The notes beneath the pieces were generated by a model. The model was not told the DNA's origin. It made no database searches and was given only the letters and a program-made list of their open reading frames with translations. Below are positions 35,321 through 43,953 of a stretch of DNA of 64,000 nucleotides, piece by piece. Source of the stretch: Allopusillimonas sp048270225 (GTDB lineage Bacteria > Pseudomonadota > Gammaproteobacteria > Burkholderiales > Burkholderiaceae_B); NCBI GenBank assembly GCA_048270225.1, contig JBLWTG010000011.1, forward strand, positions 62,001-126,000, written 5' to 3'. Positions within the stretch are counted from its first letter, which is position 1. Each line of letters starts with the position of its first letter. A program made the translations under genes and the position numbers.

Positions 35321-36237
35321 TTCTGCAACCTCGGATTAAAGATATCCCGCAAGCGATCCCCAACCAGATTCAGGCTGACAATCGTAATCAAGAGCGCAAT
35401 ACCGGGATAAAAACTGATCCAGTACTGTCCCGAAAGCATGTACTGATATCCGTTGGAAATGAGCAGTCCCAGAGAGGGTTCTGTGACGGGCACGCCCAGG
35501 CCAAGAAAGCTCAGCGTCGCTTCCAGCGTAATCGCGCGCGCGATCTGCAATGTGCCGATCACGATCAGCGGAGGCAGACAGTTGGGAAGAATATGCTTGA
35601 GGACAATACGCCATTGCGGTACCGCAAGACAACGCGCGGCTTCAACATAGTCGCGCTGTCGTTCAACCAGCGCCTGCCCTCTTGCCGTACGCGCGTAATA
35701 TGCCCATTCCATGATGACCAGCGTAAGAATCACGTTGCCTATACTTTTCCCCAGATAGGCCAGGATCATCATGGCCACCAGAATAGAAGGAAACGAAAGC
35801 AACAGATCAACAAGACGCATGATCAACGCATCGGTCTTGCCGCCGAAATAGGCGGCCACCAGACCCAGTACCGTTCCCAGTATGCCCGCAGCGACAGCCG
35901 AACCCACACCGACCATCAGGCTGATCCGCAAGCCATATAGCACCGCCGAAAACAGATCGCGTCCCTGACCATCCGTCCCCAGCAAGTAAGTGAAGCCCCC
36001 CATCTCGCTGGGGGTGCCTGGCGCCAACCTCGCATCCAGAATGCTGATCTGCATCAGATCATAGGGATTCTGCGACGCAATCCATGGCGCGAAGATGGCG
36101 GCGGCTATGAGCAGCAGTGACACCGTCAGCCCGAGCACCGCGCTCTTGGACGCGAAGAAATCGTGTCTGAACTGCGCCCAGTTCGATTCAAGTCTGAACG
36201 GCTTGGCGACGGGCGCTACCTGAGTCGATGCTGTCAT
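35317..36237 (-). CDS. Oligopeptide-type ABC transporter permease (DppC-like)
   Basis: This 306-residue inner-membrane permease has a cytosolic N-terminus (FRLESNWAQFRHDFFASKSA), about six helices, and the EAA loop EAARCLAVPQWRIVLKHILPN that docks on the ATPases. GTDGQGRDLFSAVLYGLRIS is the conserved periplasmic/first-helix motif of DppC/OppC. It overlaps both neighbours by 4 bp. Confidence 0.93.
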   Translation of the reverse strand: MTASTQVAPVAKPFRLESNWAQFRHDFFASKSAVLGLTVSLLLIAAAIFAPWIASQNPYDLMQISILDARLAPGTPSEMGGFTYLLGTDGQGRDLFSAVLYGLRISLMVGVGSAVAAGILGTVLGLVAAYFGGKTDALIMRLVDLLLSFPSILVAMMILAYLGKSIGNVILTLVIMEWAYYARTARGQALVERQRDYVEAARCLAVPQWRIVLKHILPNCLPPLIVIGTLQIARAITLEATLSFLGLGVPVTEPSLGLLISNGYQYMLSGQYWISFYPGIALLITIVSLNLVGDRLRDIFNPRLQK

Positions 36238-37208
36238 GCGGGTCTCCCCAGGCGCACACGCGGATCAAGCAGTCGATACAGAATGTCCACGATAAGATTG
36301 AGCGTAATGAACAGACAGACGATGACGATGAGATAGCCCACGATCACAGGCCTGTCCAGCGAGTTGATACTGTCGAGTATCAGCTTTCCAGCACCCGGCC
36401 ACGAAAATATGGTTTCGGTAACAACCGCGAACGCAATCGTCGAGCCCAGCTCCAGACCCAACACCGTCACCAGCGGAATCAGAATATTGCGCAGCACATG
36501 CACGCCGACAATGCGGGCGGGTGACAGGCCTTTTGCACGGGCAAACTTGATGTAATCGAGCGGCAGAACCTCCCGTACGCCCGCGCTGGTCAGTCGGATC
36601 ACCAGCGACAGCTTGAACAGAGACAGATTAAGCGCCGGCAGGAACATATGCTTGAGCCCGTCCCAGGTCAGGAAAGACCATTGAACGCCAAGCACCTCGA
36701 CGGTCTGTCCTCGCCCGCTGGCAGGAAGCCAGCCCAGCAATACGCTGAACGCCATAATCAGCATCAACCCGACCCAGAAGGTGGGCAGGGAAAATCCCAG
36801 TATGCTGCCAGCCATCACTGCTTTTGACAGAGGTGCGTCAGGTTTCAGACCCACAATCAGTCCCGCCGGCACCCCGATCACCACCGCGATCACCATAGCG
36901 GCAAGGGCCAGCTCCAGCGTTGCCGGCATACGCTGAAGAATGAGTTGAATAGCCGGTACGTTATAGACGAAACTTTTGCCCAGATCTCCATGCAGGGCGC
37001 CGCCCAGAAAGGAAAGATACTGTCGCCACAGGGGCTGGTCCAAACCCAGTTGGGCGATGATGCGCGCACGATCCACCTGGTCCACATCCTGTCCTACAAG
37101 AATGTCCACGGGATCACCAATGGCGTGTATGCCGATAAACACTATCAGTGTCATGAGAAGGATCACGACCATTGATTGCGCAAGGCGCTTGGAAAGCCAC
37201 TCTATCAT
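36234..37208 (-). CDS. Oligopeptide-type ABC transporter permease (DppB-like)
   Basis: This permease of about 324 residues starts MIEWLSKRLAQSMVVILLM, with the typical first helix and the GDPVD loop. The EAA-type loop YIKFARAKGLSPARIVGVHVLRN follows. ATG at 37208 is chosen because it opens at the canonical first helix; an ATG nine codons upstream (37235) is possible and neither has a strong ribosome site. It is the first gene of the B-C-D-F-A-hydrolase operon. Confidence 0.9.
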   Translation of the reverse strand: MIEWLSKRLAQSMVVILLMTLIVFIGIHAIGDPVDILVGQDVDQVDRARIIAQLGLDQPLWRQYLSFLGGALHGDLGKSFVYNVPAIQLILQRMPATLELALAAMVIAVVIGVPAGLIVGLKPDAPLSKAVMAGSILGFSLPTFWVGLMLIMAFSVLLGWLPASGRGQTVEVLGVQWSFLTWDGLKHMFLPALNLSLFKLSLVIRLTSAGVREVLPLDYIKFARAKGLSPARIVGVHVLRNILIPLVTVLGLELGSTIAFAVVTETIFSWPGAGKLILDSINSLDRPVIVGYLIVIVCLFITLNLIVDILYRLLDPRVRLGRPA

Positions 37209-37510
37209 CGCGGCCCACCGACGCGCCCAATACATGACGCTGGAGGTAGCATGTCTATTCCTCGTCTCACTCTCGTTATTGCGGATCGCCCGTGCACATA
37301 TTGGGCGCCTGTTCCCGGAAAGTGTGCAATGAAGGCGCCGCAAGGGGCAAGTTGCTTATTGCATAACTAGCGTTCGTGTATCACGAAGGGTCGCCCAATG
37401 ACACTTTGTCAGCGAATTTGTGCTGATCCAGCGGGAGAGGCATTGTACTGATTCAAACCCCTGTGCCAACGTGTCGGCGCATCAACGGCACGAAAAATGC
37501 TGGCCAATCC
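37209..37510. promoter_or_regulatory. Divergent promoter region between the ABC operon and the hsp20 pair
   Basis: This gap of about 300 bp holds no credible gene. It includes a perfect dyad TTCGTG-TAT-CACGAA at 37373-37387, a candidate operator for the minus-strand ABC operon. I looked for a heat-shock sigma-32 promoter upstream of hsp20 and could not place one with confidence. Confidence 0.4.
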
Positions 37511-37518
37511 AGAGCAAC

Positions 37519-37533
37519 CCTGCTCTCAGGAGG
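37519..37533 (+). promoter_or_regulatory. ROSE-like RNA thermometer hairpin sequestering the hsp20 Shine-Dalgarno
   Basis: The RNA CCUGCU (37519-37524) can pair with AGGAGG (37528-37533) across a 3-nt loop, giving five Watson-Crick pairs and one G-G mismatch. U-G-C-U facing A-G-G-A with an internal G-G pair is the hallmark of the 3' hairpin of ROSE elements, which melt on heat shock and free the ribosome site of small heat-shock genes. The ATG lies 4 nt beyond the stem. Confidence 0.6.
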
Positions 37534-37537
37534 AACC

Positions 37538-37978
37538 ATGGCCAACCACTTACCGTTTCCGCGCAATATTTTCGTCGAACTGGATCGCATGCAATGCGAC
37601 ATGCAGCAAGCCTTCGGATTCGCCCCCGCCATCAGGGGCTCGAACTGGGGCGGGTTTCCGGCAATGAATATGTACAACACCGTGGACACGGCCCATGTCT
37701 ATGTCTTCCTGCCCGGCATCAAGCCGGCGGACATCACGGTGCAGATCGAAAAAGGCGTGCTGGTCATCTCGGGCGGACGCAAGGCCGGCGCGGCAGGGGA
37801 ATCCAGCCCCGGCATGCTGCATATCGACGAGCGGTTCTCCGGCCGCTTCCGGCGCGTCATTACCCTGCCTGACGATATCAACGACGCCCAAGCGGACGCC
37901 AGCTACCGCGACGGCATTCTGCATATCAGTCTGCAGCGCCAGCGTCCGACCGAGGCGCGCAATATTCCTGTCCAGTAA
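37538..37978 (+). CDS. Small heat-shock protein Hsp20
   Basis: This 146-residue alpha-crystallin-domain chaperone binds unfolding proteins. The domain runs from about residue 45 (MNMYNTVDTAHVYVFLPGIK) to 140, with the sHsp block IEKGVLVISGGRK and FSGRFRRVITLPDDINDAQA. A short C-terminal tail with NIPVQ stands in for the I-x-I anchor. ATG at 37538 follows AGGAGG. It is first of a two-gene operon with a 12-bp gap. Confidence 0.92.
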   Translation: MANHLPFPRNIFVELDRMQCDMQQAFGFAPAIRGSNWGGFPAMNMYNTVDTAHVYVFLPGIKPADITVQIEKGVLVISGGRKAGAAGESSPGMLHIDERFSGRFRRVITLPDDINDAQADASYRDGILHISLQRQRPTEARNIPVQ

Positions 37979-37990
37979 AAGGAGCCCGAC

Positions 37991-38389
37991 ATGACCTATA
38001 TCAGCCCCGACGCCCCCGCAGACGCGCCTTCACCCGCCGCAGCCGGAGAAGCAGCACCGGCCGCCATGACACCCGCGGTAGACGTCTATGAAGACGATGA
38101 CGGCATCACCCTGTGGGCAGACCTGCCCGGCGTACCCAAGGACGGACTCTCCATCCATATCCAGCACAATGCGCTCACCATCGAGGGCGCCATCGACTTC
38201 GGCTTTACCGAGAGCATGCTGCCCATTCATGCCGAGATCATCAACGCGCGATATCAGCGCGTCTTCACCCTCTCGCGAGACCTGGATGCAGACAAGGCGC
38301 AGGCGTCATTCGAGATGGGTGTGCTGCGCCTGCGCATCCCCAAGCTGATGCAGGAAAGCGCCAGGCGGGTAGAGATCAGAGTGACCTGA
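37991..38389 (+). CDS. Small heat-shock protein Hsp20, second copy
   Basis: This 132-residue alpha-crystallin-domain protein has PAVDVYEDDDGITLWADLPG, then LTIEGAIDF and YQRVFTLSRDLDADKAQASF, ending EIRVT. It has a short alanine/proline-rich N-terminal arm. A GGAGCCCGAC ribosome site precedes ATG. Paired class-A/class-B type sHsps often co-assemble; here the two share one transcript. It converges with the IclR gene 12 bp away. Confidence 0.92.
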   Translation: MTYISPDAPADAPSPAAAGEAAPAAMTPAVDVYEDDDGITLWADLPGVPKDGLSIHIQHNALTIEGAIDFGFTESMLPIHAEIINARYQRVFTLSRDLDADKAQASFEMGVLRLRIPKLMQESARRVEIRVT

Positions 38390-38401
38390 ACAGCCGGCCG
38401 C

Positions 38402-39226
38402 CTACCAGACGGTGTCCTGCGTCGCGAAGGCCGGCGCCTGCGCAATGCGCTCGGAAATCGCCCGGCATGCCGCCAGCAGCGGCTGGGCATAGCTCTGCAC
38501 GGGATCGGGCTTCTGCCTGAAGCGCAGCGTGCTCACGCTGATTGCCGCGATAGGACGACCAGCCGCATCGTGAATGGGCGCACCAAAACAATAAATACCC
38601 GCCTCGTTTTCTTCATCATCGACGGACCAGCCTCGCTCGCGCACCTGGGCAAGCTGCTGCCTCAGTGCCTTGACGTTCTTCGCCGTGTTAGGCGTATAAA
38701 CCGGGAATTCCAGGCGCTCCAGTATCGCATCACAAAGCGCTGTATCCAGCATTGCCAGATAAGCCTTGCCGACCGACGTGGAATGCATGGAAACGCTGGT
38801 GCCTATCCGTGATGCCATCCTTACCGCACTGGGGCTTTCAAGCTTTTCGATATAGACCATCTCCAGCCCGTTGGGTACGGCAAGATGCACCGTTTCGCCG
38901 GTGATATCGCGCAGGTGCTTCAGGTCTTGCACTGCGGCCAGCCGCAATTCGGACCGCCCCCAGCTTTTGCTGGCGAGCTGAACCAGACGCGGCCCCAGCA
39001 CATAACCGTCTCCGCGCAGGCTTTCAGCCAGCAGGCGTTCCGCCACCAGCCCCGCGACCGTGCGATAGACCGTCGCGCGCGGGTAGCCGCTCAAGCGCGT
39101 CAGCTCGGCAATGGAGCACGGCTCGTCGCGATCGGCGACCAGTTGCAGAAGATGCACAAACTTGGAAAACGCAGCGGTGCCCGCAGGCTGCTCCGGCAGG
39201 CCAGATGAAGAAGAACGATGCTGCAT
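38402..39226 (-). CDS. IclR-family transcriptional regulator
   Basis: This 274-residue protein has an N-terminal winged helix-turn-helix (CSIAELTRLSGYPRATVYRT, about residues 37-56) and an IclR effector domain (YIEKLESPSAVRMASRIGT, GWSVDDEENEAGIYCFGAPI). It lies at the distal end of the cupin-TctCBA-SDR gene run on the same strand, so it probably controls that set. The start is ATG at 39226. Confidence 0.92.
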   Translation of the reverse strand: MQHRSSSSGLPEQPAGTAAFSKFVHLLQLVADRDEPCSIAELTRLSGYPRATVYRTVAGLVAERLLAESLRGDGYVLGPRLVQLASKSWGRSELRLAAVQDLKHLRDITGETVHLAVPNGLEMVYIEKLESPSAVRMASRIGTSVSMHSTSVGKAYLAMLDTALCDAILERLEFPVYTPNTAKNVKALRQQLAQVRERGWSVDDEENEAGIYCFGAPIHDAAGRPIAAISVSTLRFRQKPDPVQSYAQPLLAACRAISERIAQAPAFATQDTVW

Positions 39227-39305
39227 AAACGAACTATCCTCTCCCGTTTAGTTTCGACCCGTCGCGCAAGCCGCATGAGCGGGCGAAACAACGGTGTCAA
39301 TCACC

Positions 39306-40025
39306 TCAGGCAACCAGGTAGCCGCCATCCACGGGGAGTATAACGCCCGTCATGAACGAAGCCGCGGGCGAGCACAGGAAGGCAACGCTACCTGCCACAT
39401 CATCTGGCCGGCCCCAACGCCCCAGTGGCGTGCGGTCCAGGATTGGCGCCGAACGCGCGGGGTCGTCTTGCAGCGCCTGCGTCAAGGGCGTGGCAATCCA
39501 GCCTGGCGCCACGGCGTTCACGCGTATGCCGTCTTCTGCATAGGCCAGCGCCAGCGATTTGGTCAGCTGGGCTACCCCGCCCTTGCTCGATGCATAAGCA
39601 GGCACAAGCGACCCGCCGAAAAAACTGAGCATCGACGCTGTATTGACGATGACCCCCTTGCTTTGCTTGAGCAGGGGACGCGCCAGAGAGCAGACCCGCA
39701 TGGTACCGGTCAGGTTCACGGCCAACACCTGTTCGAACACGGCGACCTCATGCTCGGCGCCGCGCCGGATAATGCCGGCGCAGTTGACGACGATATCGAG
39801 CTGGTCAATGCCCTCAAACAGTTGCTGCGTACTTTCGGCATCGCTGACATCCGCCGTCCTGACATCTATGCCGGCATGCAGGGAACCATCGCCCTCGTCC
39901 AGCCCCACCGCCGTTACGCGCGCGCCCAATGCCGCCAGGTAATTGGCAATGCCGGCGCCTATGCCCTGTGTGGCGCCGGTGACCAGTGCATGCTTGTTGC
40001 TGAATATCGTCTGTTGGAAAGTCAT
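39306..40025 (-). CDS. Short-chain dehydrogenase/reductase
   Basis: This 239-residue SDR has NAD(P) motif TGATQGIGAGIA (near residue 15), NCAGI, and the catalytic region ASMLSFFGGSLVPAYASSKG with Ser-Tyr-Lys. It ends DGGYLVA. ATG at 40025 has an upstream AGGTAA site; a longer in-frame extension crosses intergenic sequence and is rejected. It resembles sugar/gluconate-type 5-dehydrogenases but the substrate is unknown. It is downstream of tctA. Confidence 0.9.
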   Translation of the reverse strand: MTFQQTIFSNKHALVTGATQGIGAGIANYLAALGARVTAVGLDEGDGSLHAGIDVRTADVSDAESTQQLFEGIDQLDIVVNCAGIIRRGAEHEVAVFEQVLAVNLTGTMRVCSLARPLLKQSKGVIVNTASMLSFFGGSLVPAYASSKGGVAQLTKSLALAYAEDGIRVNAVAPGWIATPLTQALQDDPARSAPILDRTPLGRWGRPDDVAGSVAFLCSPAASFMTGVILPVDGGYLVA

Positions 40026-40095
40026 GATTACCTGTGATGAATGAATGTGTATGAAACAGCCGCGCCGGTGCGGCATCGCGCCAGCCGCATGCCGG

Positions 40096-41607
40096 CTAGG
40101 CGATGCCGGGCCTGTACTTCCTGCGCAGTATGCCTTGTAGCGCACCGCCAAATACCAGCATGGCCCAGATGAGCAGCGTAACCCCGCCCAATGCCATGGC
40201 CAGCGGACGATCAAAGAACATGCCCATGTCGCCATCCGCCTTGATCAGCGACTTCATGAAGTTCTCTTCGATAATCGGGCCCAGTATCATGCCCAGAATC
40301 AGCGGCGCCATGGGAAACTCGTTTTCCTCCATGACATAGGCCAGTACGCCGAGCACCAGCATCACGCCGATATCGAACAAGGCGTTGTTCGCGGCGTAGG
40401 ACCCCACAATGCAAAACAACAGAATGAGCGGATAGAGCACCCCGGCAGGCACAGACAGCACCTTGCCTGCGCCCCGTACGGCCAGCCATCCCAGCGGGAT
40501 CATCAACAGGCTTGCCAGCACAAAGACGATATATACCGAGTACACCATGGGTGCCTCGCTGATGAAGACCATGGGCCCGGGCGTAATGCCTTTCATCAGC
40601 AGCACGCCGATCACAATGGCGGTGACAGTATCGCCTGGGATGCCAAAGACCAGCGCCGGCACGTATGTGCCCGTCAACGCCGCGTTGTTCGATGCGCTCG
40701 CGGCAATGATGCCTTCGGGATGCCCGGTACCGAATTTCTCGGGCGTGCGTGAAAAGCGCTGCGCCACCGCATAGGCGACCCAGGCCGCGATGTCCGCACC
40801 CGCGCCCGGCAGTATTCCCACGATCATGCCCAGCACCGTACCGCTGCCCGCGGCACGTTTGTATTGGCGGATCAGCGTGCCTGTGCCCTTGAACACCGGC
40901 CCTGCTTTCAAGGGCACCGTATTGGCCTGCCTCACCCGCAAGGTGGGGATCTTGCGCAGCAGCTCAGCAACCGCAAAAATACCCACCATGGCAGGCAGAA
41001 TCGAGATGCCCCCGGCCAGATCCATGCTGCCTGCTGTCAGCCGCGGCATGCCCGATACCGGATCCATGCCTATGGTTGCCAGCAGCAGCCCCAGCCCCAT
41101 GGCAATACAGCCTTTCAGGCGATTGCCGCGAGCCACCAGTACGGCGCTCGACAGCCCCAGCAGGGCCAGCCAGAAATACTCATAGCTGGTGAAGTTGAGT
41201 GACACCCGTGCCAGCGCCGGCGCAAACTGAGACACCGCCAGCACCGCCACAATACCGCCTATGGAGGAACAGATCAGGTTCACGCCCAGTGCCTTGCCTG
41301 CGCCGCCACGCTGGCCCATCAGGTAGGCGTCGTCAACGTAGGCCGCAGAGGCCGGTGTGCCGGGGATGCGCAGCAAAGCGGCCGGAATGTCGCCGGCGAA
41401 CATTGTCATCACCGTCGCCGACACAATGGCGGCGATCGCCTGCACCGGGTCCATGAAAAAAGTCAGCGGCACCAGCAGCGCCGTCGCCATCGTGGCCGTC
41501 AGGCCTGGGATGGCGCCAATGAACAGCCCAAACAGCGAGGAACAGAACACGGTGACCAGCACCGTGACGCTGAAGACCTGCGTTAATGCAGTTATAAAAT
41601 CTGCCAT
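40096..41607 (-). CDS. tctA: Tripartite tricarboxylate transporter large permease TctA
   Basis: This 503-residue protein has about twelve membrane segments. The TctA/DUF112 hallmark GAIPGLTATMATALLVPLTF lies near residue 31, and its repeat counterpart GMIVGILPGAGADIAAWVAY near residue 262. It couples uptake of a carboxylate to a cation gradient, together with TctB and the periplasmic TctC. It lies 13 bp downstream of tctB. Confidence 0.94.
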   Translation of the reverse strand: MADFITALTQVFSVTVLVTVFCSSLFGLFIGAIPGLTATMATALLVPLTFFMDPVQAIAAIVSATVMTMFAGDIPAALLRIPGTPASAAYVDDAYLMGQRGGAGKALGVNLICSSIGGIVAVLAVSQFAPALARVSLNFTSYEYFWLALLGLSSAVLVARGNRLKGCIAMGLGLLLATIGMDPVSGMPRLTAGSMDLAGGISILPAMVGIFAVAELLRKIPTLRVRQANTVPLKAGPVFKGTGTLIRQYKRAAGSGTVLGMIVGILPGAGADIAAWVAYAVAQRFSRTPEKFGTGHPEGIIAASASNNAALTGTYVPALVFGIPGDTVTAIVIGVLLMKGITPGPMVFISEAPMVYSVYIVFVLASLLMIPLGWLAVRGAGKVLSVPAGVLYPLILLFCIVGSYAANNALFDIGVMLVLGVLAYVMEENEFPMAPLILGMILGPIIEENFMKSLIKADGDMGMFFDRPLAMALGGVTLLIWAMLVFGGALQGILRRKYRPGIA

Positions 41608-41620
41608 GTACGGTCCTCTT

Positions 41621-42082
41621 TCAGAATGGGCTGAGACGCAGCGGGACTTGCAATGCCACGGCGAAGGCGTACCACATCACCGTAGCAGTGCAGAACGCCA
41701 CGATGACCGCGAGCCAGTAGCGACGGGTCAGCCAGGCTATCATCGCGGCCACCAGCAGGAATGCCACTACAGGAAAGCCCAGCACCGGCTCCAGCCACAT
41801 GTACGCAACGACCGCGGCCGGCACCGACAGCGCATACAGGAATGCGCCGGGGTGCCAGGGCTTGCGCCCAACCGCTGTCGACCGGTCTCCGGATGCGCGC
41901 TGCCGCCAGCCCGAAAGCATAAGACCCACCGCACCGATCAAGAGCCCGTAGGCAATGACGGCCGGGAAAGTGCCCGGCCCGTAGGCCAGCCCGGCCATGG
42001 GAGGCAAGGTTCTGGCATACAGCAGCAGCAATACGCTGCATATGGCCAGCACAATGCCCGGAATGATGTCATTGACCCGCAT
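41621..42082 (-). CDS. tctB: Tripartite tricarboxylate transporter small permease TctB
   Basis: This 153-residue membrane protein has four predicted helices, starting MRVNDIIPGIVLAICSVLLL and including the short signature PGTFPAVIAYGLLIGAVGL. Sequence in this family is poorly conserved; the assignment rests mainly on the order tctC-tctB-tctA and the helix count. Confidence 0.88.
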   Translation of the reverse strand: MRVNDIIPGIVLAICSVLLLLYARTLPPMAGLAYGPGTFPAVIAYGLLIGAVGLMLSGWRQRASGDRSTAVGRKPWHPGAFLYALSVPAAVVAYMWLEPVLGFPVVAFLLVAAMIAWLTRRYWLAVIVAFCTATVMWYAFAVALQVPLRLSPF

Positions 42083-42117
42083 GATGTTCCTTGTAGGAGT
42101 CGCGCCTGTCGCCGCGG

Positions 42118-43089
42118 TTAGTGGACCAGGCCAAGACTCTGGATCAGCTCGCCGCTGCGTTTGTCCGAAGCCGCCATGAAAGCGCCGAACGCCTCAGGAC
42201 CACTCCATTTCACGCCAAAGCCCGTATTGCCCATGACCTCCTGGAAGTGGCTGGACTCCGTTGCCTTTTTGGCGGCGGCGGCAAGTTTCTGCACCGCTTC
42301 CTCAGGCATGCCTTTGGGGCCGATCAGACCGCGCCAGGTGCCCGCCGCCAGCGGACGGCCTGTCGCTTCGCCTATCGTGGGGATGTCCGGATACGATGCC
42401 AGCCGCTCATCCGAAAACACGGCCAGTGTCCTGATCAGCTTGGCATCGCGCATGGACTTGCCTTCGGGCAGCGCCGACGCAACAATCTGCACGCCGCCAG
42501 CCGCAAGCTCCTGAAAGCCCGGCGCCGCGCCCTGGCTGGGCACGACAGGCACACTGCGCGGATCAATGCCCGCCTCGCTCAGCGCGCTGGCCAGCGCCAG
42601 GTGATAAGCGGCGCCGGCCGGCACGCCGGACATCTTGTATTTGCCCGGATTGGCCTTGATGGCGTCAAAAGCCTGCTGGATGTTCTTCCATTCGCTGTCT
42701 GCCTTCACGCTGAAAGCAGCGGCATCGAAATTCACCTGGGAAATCGGCTGCATGTCCTTATAGGACGTGGGCGATGTCTTCATCCAGTGGAAAGTCGCCA
42801 GTTCGGCCGTGGCAAGTCCGATGGTGTAGCCGTCAGGCTTGGCCCTGCTGATCGCCGTGTGGCCGATAATGCTGCCAGCCCCTGCGCGATTGATCACGTT
42901 CACCGGCTGACCCAGTTCCTTTTCCATCTCGGCCGCCAGCAGACGCGCCACCGAATCCGTGCCGCCCCCCGCCGACCACGGCACAATCAACTGGATGGGA
43001 CGCTCGGGATATTCGGCCTGGGCGCTGCCTGCGCCAGCAACCATGCAGAGCGACGCCGCGAGGGCGAAAACCAATGACTTCTTCATCAA
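42118..43089 (-). CDS. tctC: Tripartite tricarboxylate transporter binding protein TctC/Bug
   Basis: This 323-residue secreted protein has a signal peptide (residues 1-25, SAQA-EYP), ligand loop VPWSAGGGTDSVARLLAAEM and the family segments DGYTIGLATAELATFHW and GKYKMSGVPAGAAYHLALAS. Unlike the Bug protein at 21-22 kb it sits with its own TctB/TctA, so this is a self-contained transporter. The acid carried is unknown but should be a substrate of the flanking SDR and cupin enzymes. Confidence 0.93.
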   Translation of the reverse strand: MMKKSLVFALAASLCMVAGAGSAQAEYPERPIQLIVPWSAGGGTDSVARLLAAEMEKELGQPVNVINRAGAGSIIGHTAISRAKPDGYTIGLATAELATFHWMKTSPTSYKDMQPISQVNFDAAAFSVKADSEWKNIQQAFDAIKANPGKYKMSGVPAGAAYHLALASALSEAGIDPRSVPVVPSQGAAPGFQELAAGGVQIVASALPEGKSMRDAKLIRTLAVFSDERLASYPDIPTIGEATGRPLAAGTWRGLIGPKGMPEEAVQKLAAAAKKATESSHFQEVMGNTGFGVKWSGPEAFGAFMAASDKRSGELIQSLGLVH

Positions 43090-43215
43090 ACTTGTCTCCT
43101 ATTGCCTTAATCCGCCGCATACCGCGGCATAAAAAATAATCTGCGCCCACAGGCCGGGCCGGCCCATGCCGGCCAGTCTTTCTGCCAACGCCTTGTTTCG
43201 CATTACGCGCGAATA

Positions 43216-43953
43216 TCAGTAAGTCGCCCGTCCGCCGGACAGATCAAAAACCGCGCCGGTGTTAAAGGTGCACGATGCCGAACACAGCCATGCCGCCATC
43301 TGCGCCACTTCCTGCGGCTCTCCCAGACGTCCCATCGGGCTCTTGTCTATCATGGTCTGCACATGCTGAGCGGACATCTGCTCGAGCAGCGTCGTGCGCA
43401 CGGCCGCAGGCGCAATGGCGTTCACGAGGATGCCGGCCGCAGCCAGCTCCTTGCCCAGCGACTTGGTCAGCGCCAGCACGCCTGCCTTGGCCGCGCTGTA
43501 GGCGGAGGCGTTGGGCGTGCCTTCCTTGCCGGCCAGCGACGCAATATTGACGATGCGCCCCTGCCCCGCCGCCCTCATTACCGGGACCACTGCGTGGCAA
43601 ACCTTGAACACGCCGGTCAGGTTGACGTCGACAATACGCTGCCACAACACCGGATCCTATTCATCCAGCGCAACCGTGGGGCCCGCGAAGCCCGCATTGT
43701 TGATTAACATGTCAATGCCGCCCAGACGCTGGCACACGGTGGCAGTAGCCGTCCGCAAGGACGCGCTGTCCGTCACGTCCACCAGGCAGGCGTGCGCATC
43801 GTCCTGCGGCGCAGCACTATCCCAGATGGATACCGTCGCGCCGAAGTCGCGCAGCGTGGCCGCGATCTGCGCGCCGATGCCGCGCGCCCCGCCGGTCACC
43901 ACCGCAACCTGGCCTGAAAAATCGTAGCGGGCCTGAGTATTGCGCATGATCAT
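43216..43953 (-). pseudogene. Short-chain dehydrogenase interrupted by an in-frame amber codon
   Basis: The two halves read in the same frame. The N-terminal half carries TGGARGIGAQIA and INNAGF; the C-terminal half carries VDVNLTGVF, SLAGKEGTPNASAYSAAKAG and ends SGGRATY. They are joined at a TAG (43659-43657) between VALDE and DPVLWQRI, where family members usually have a single aromatic or polar residue. One base change from TAT or TAC would restore about 245 codons. Its ATG (43953) overlaps the cupin-gene stop. A sequencing error or suppression is possible. Confidence 0.8.
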
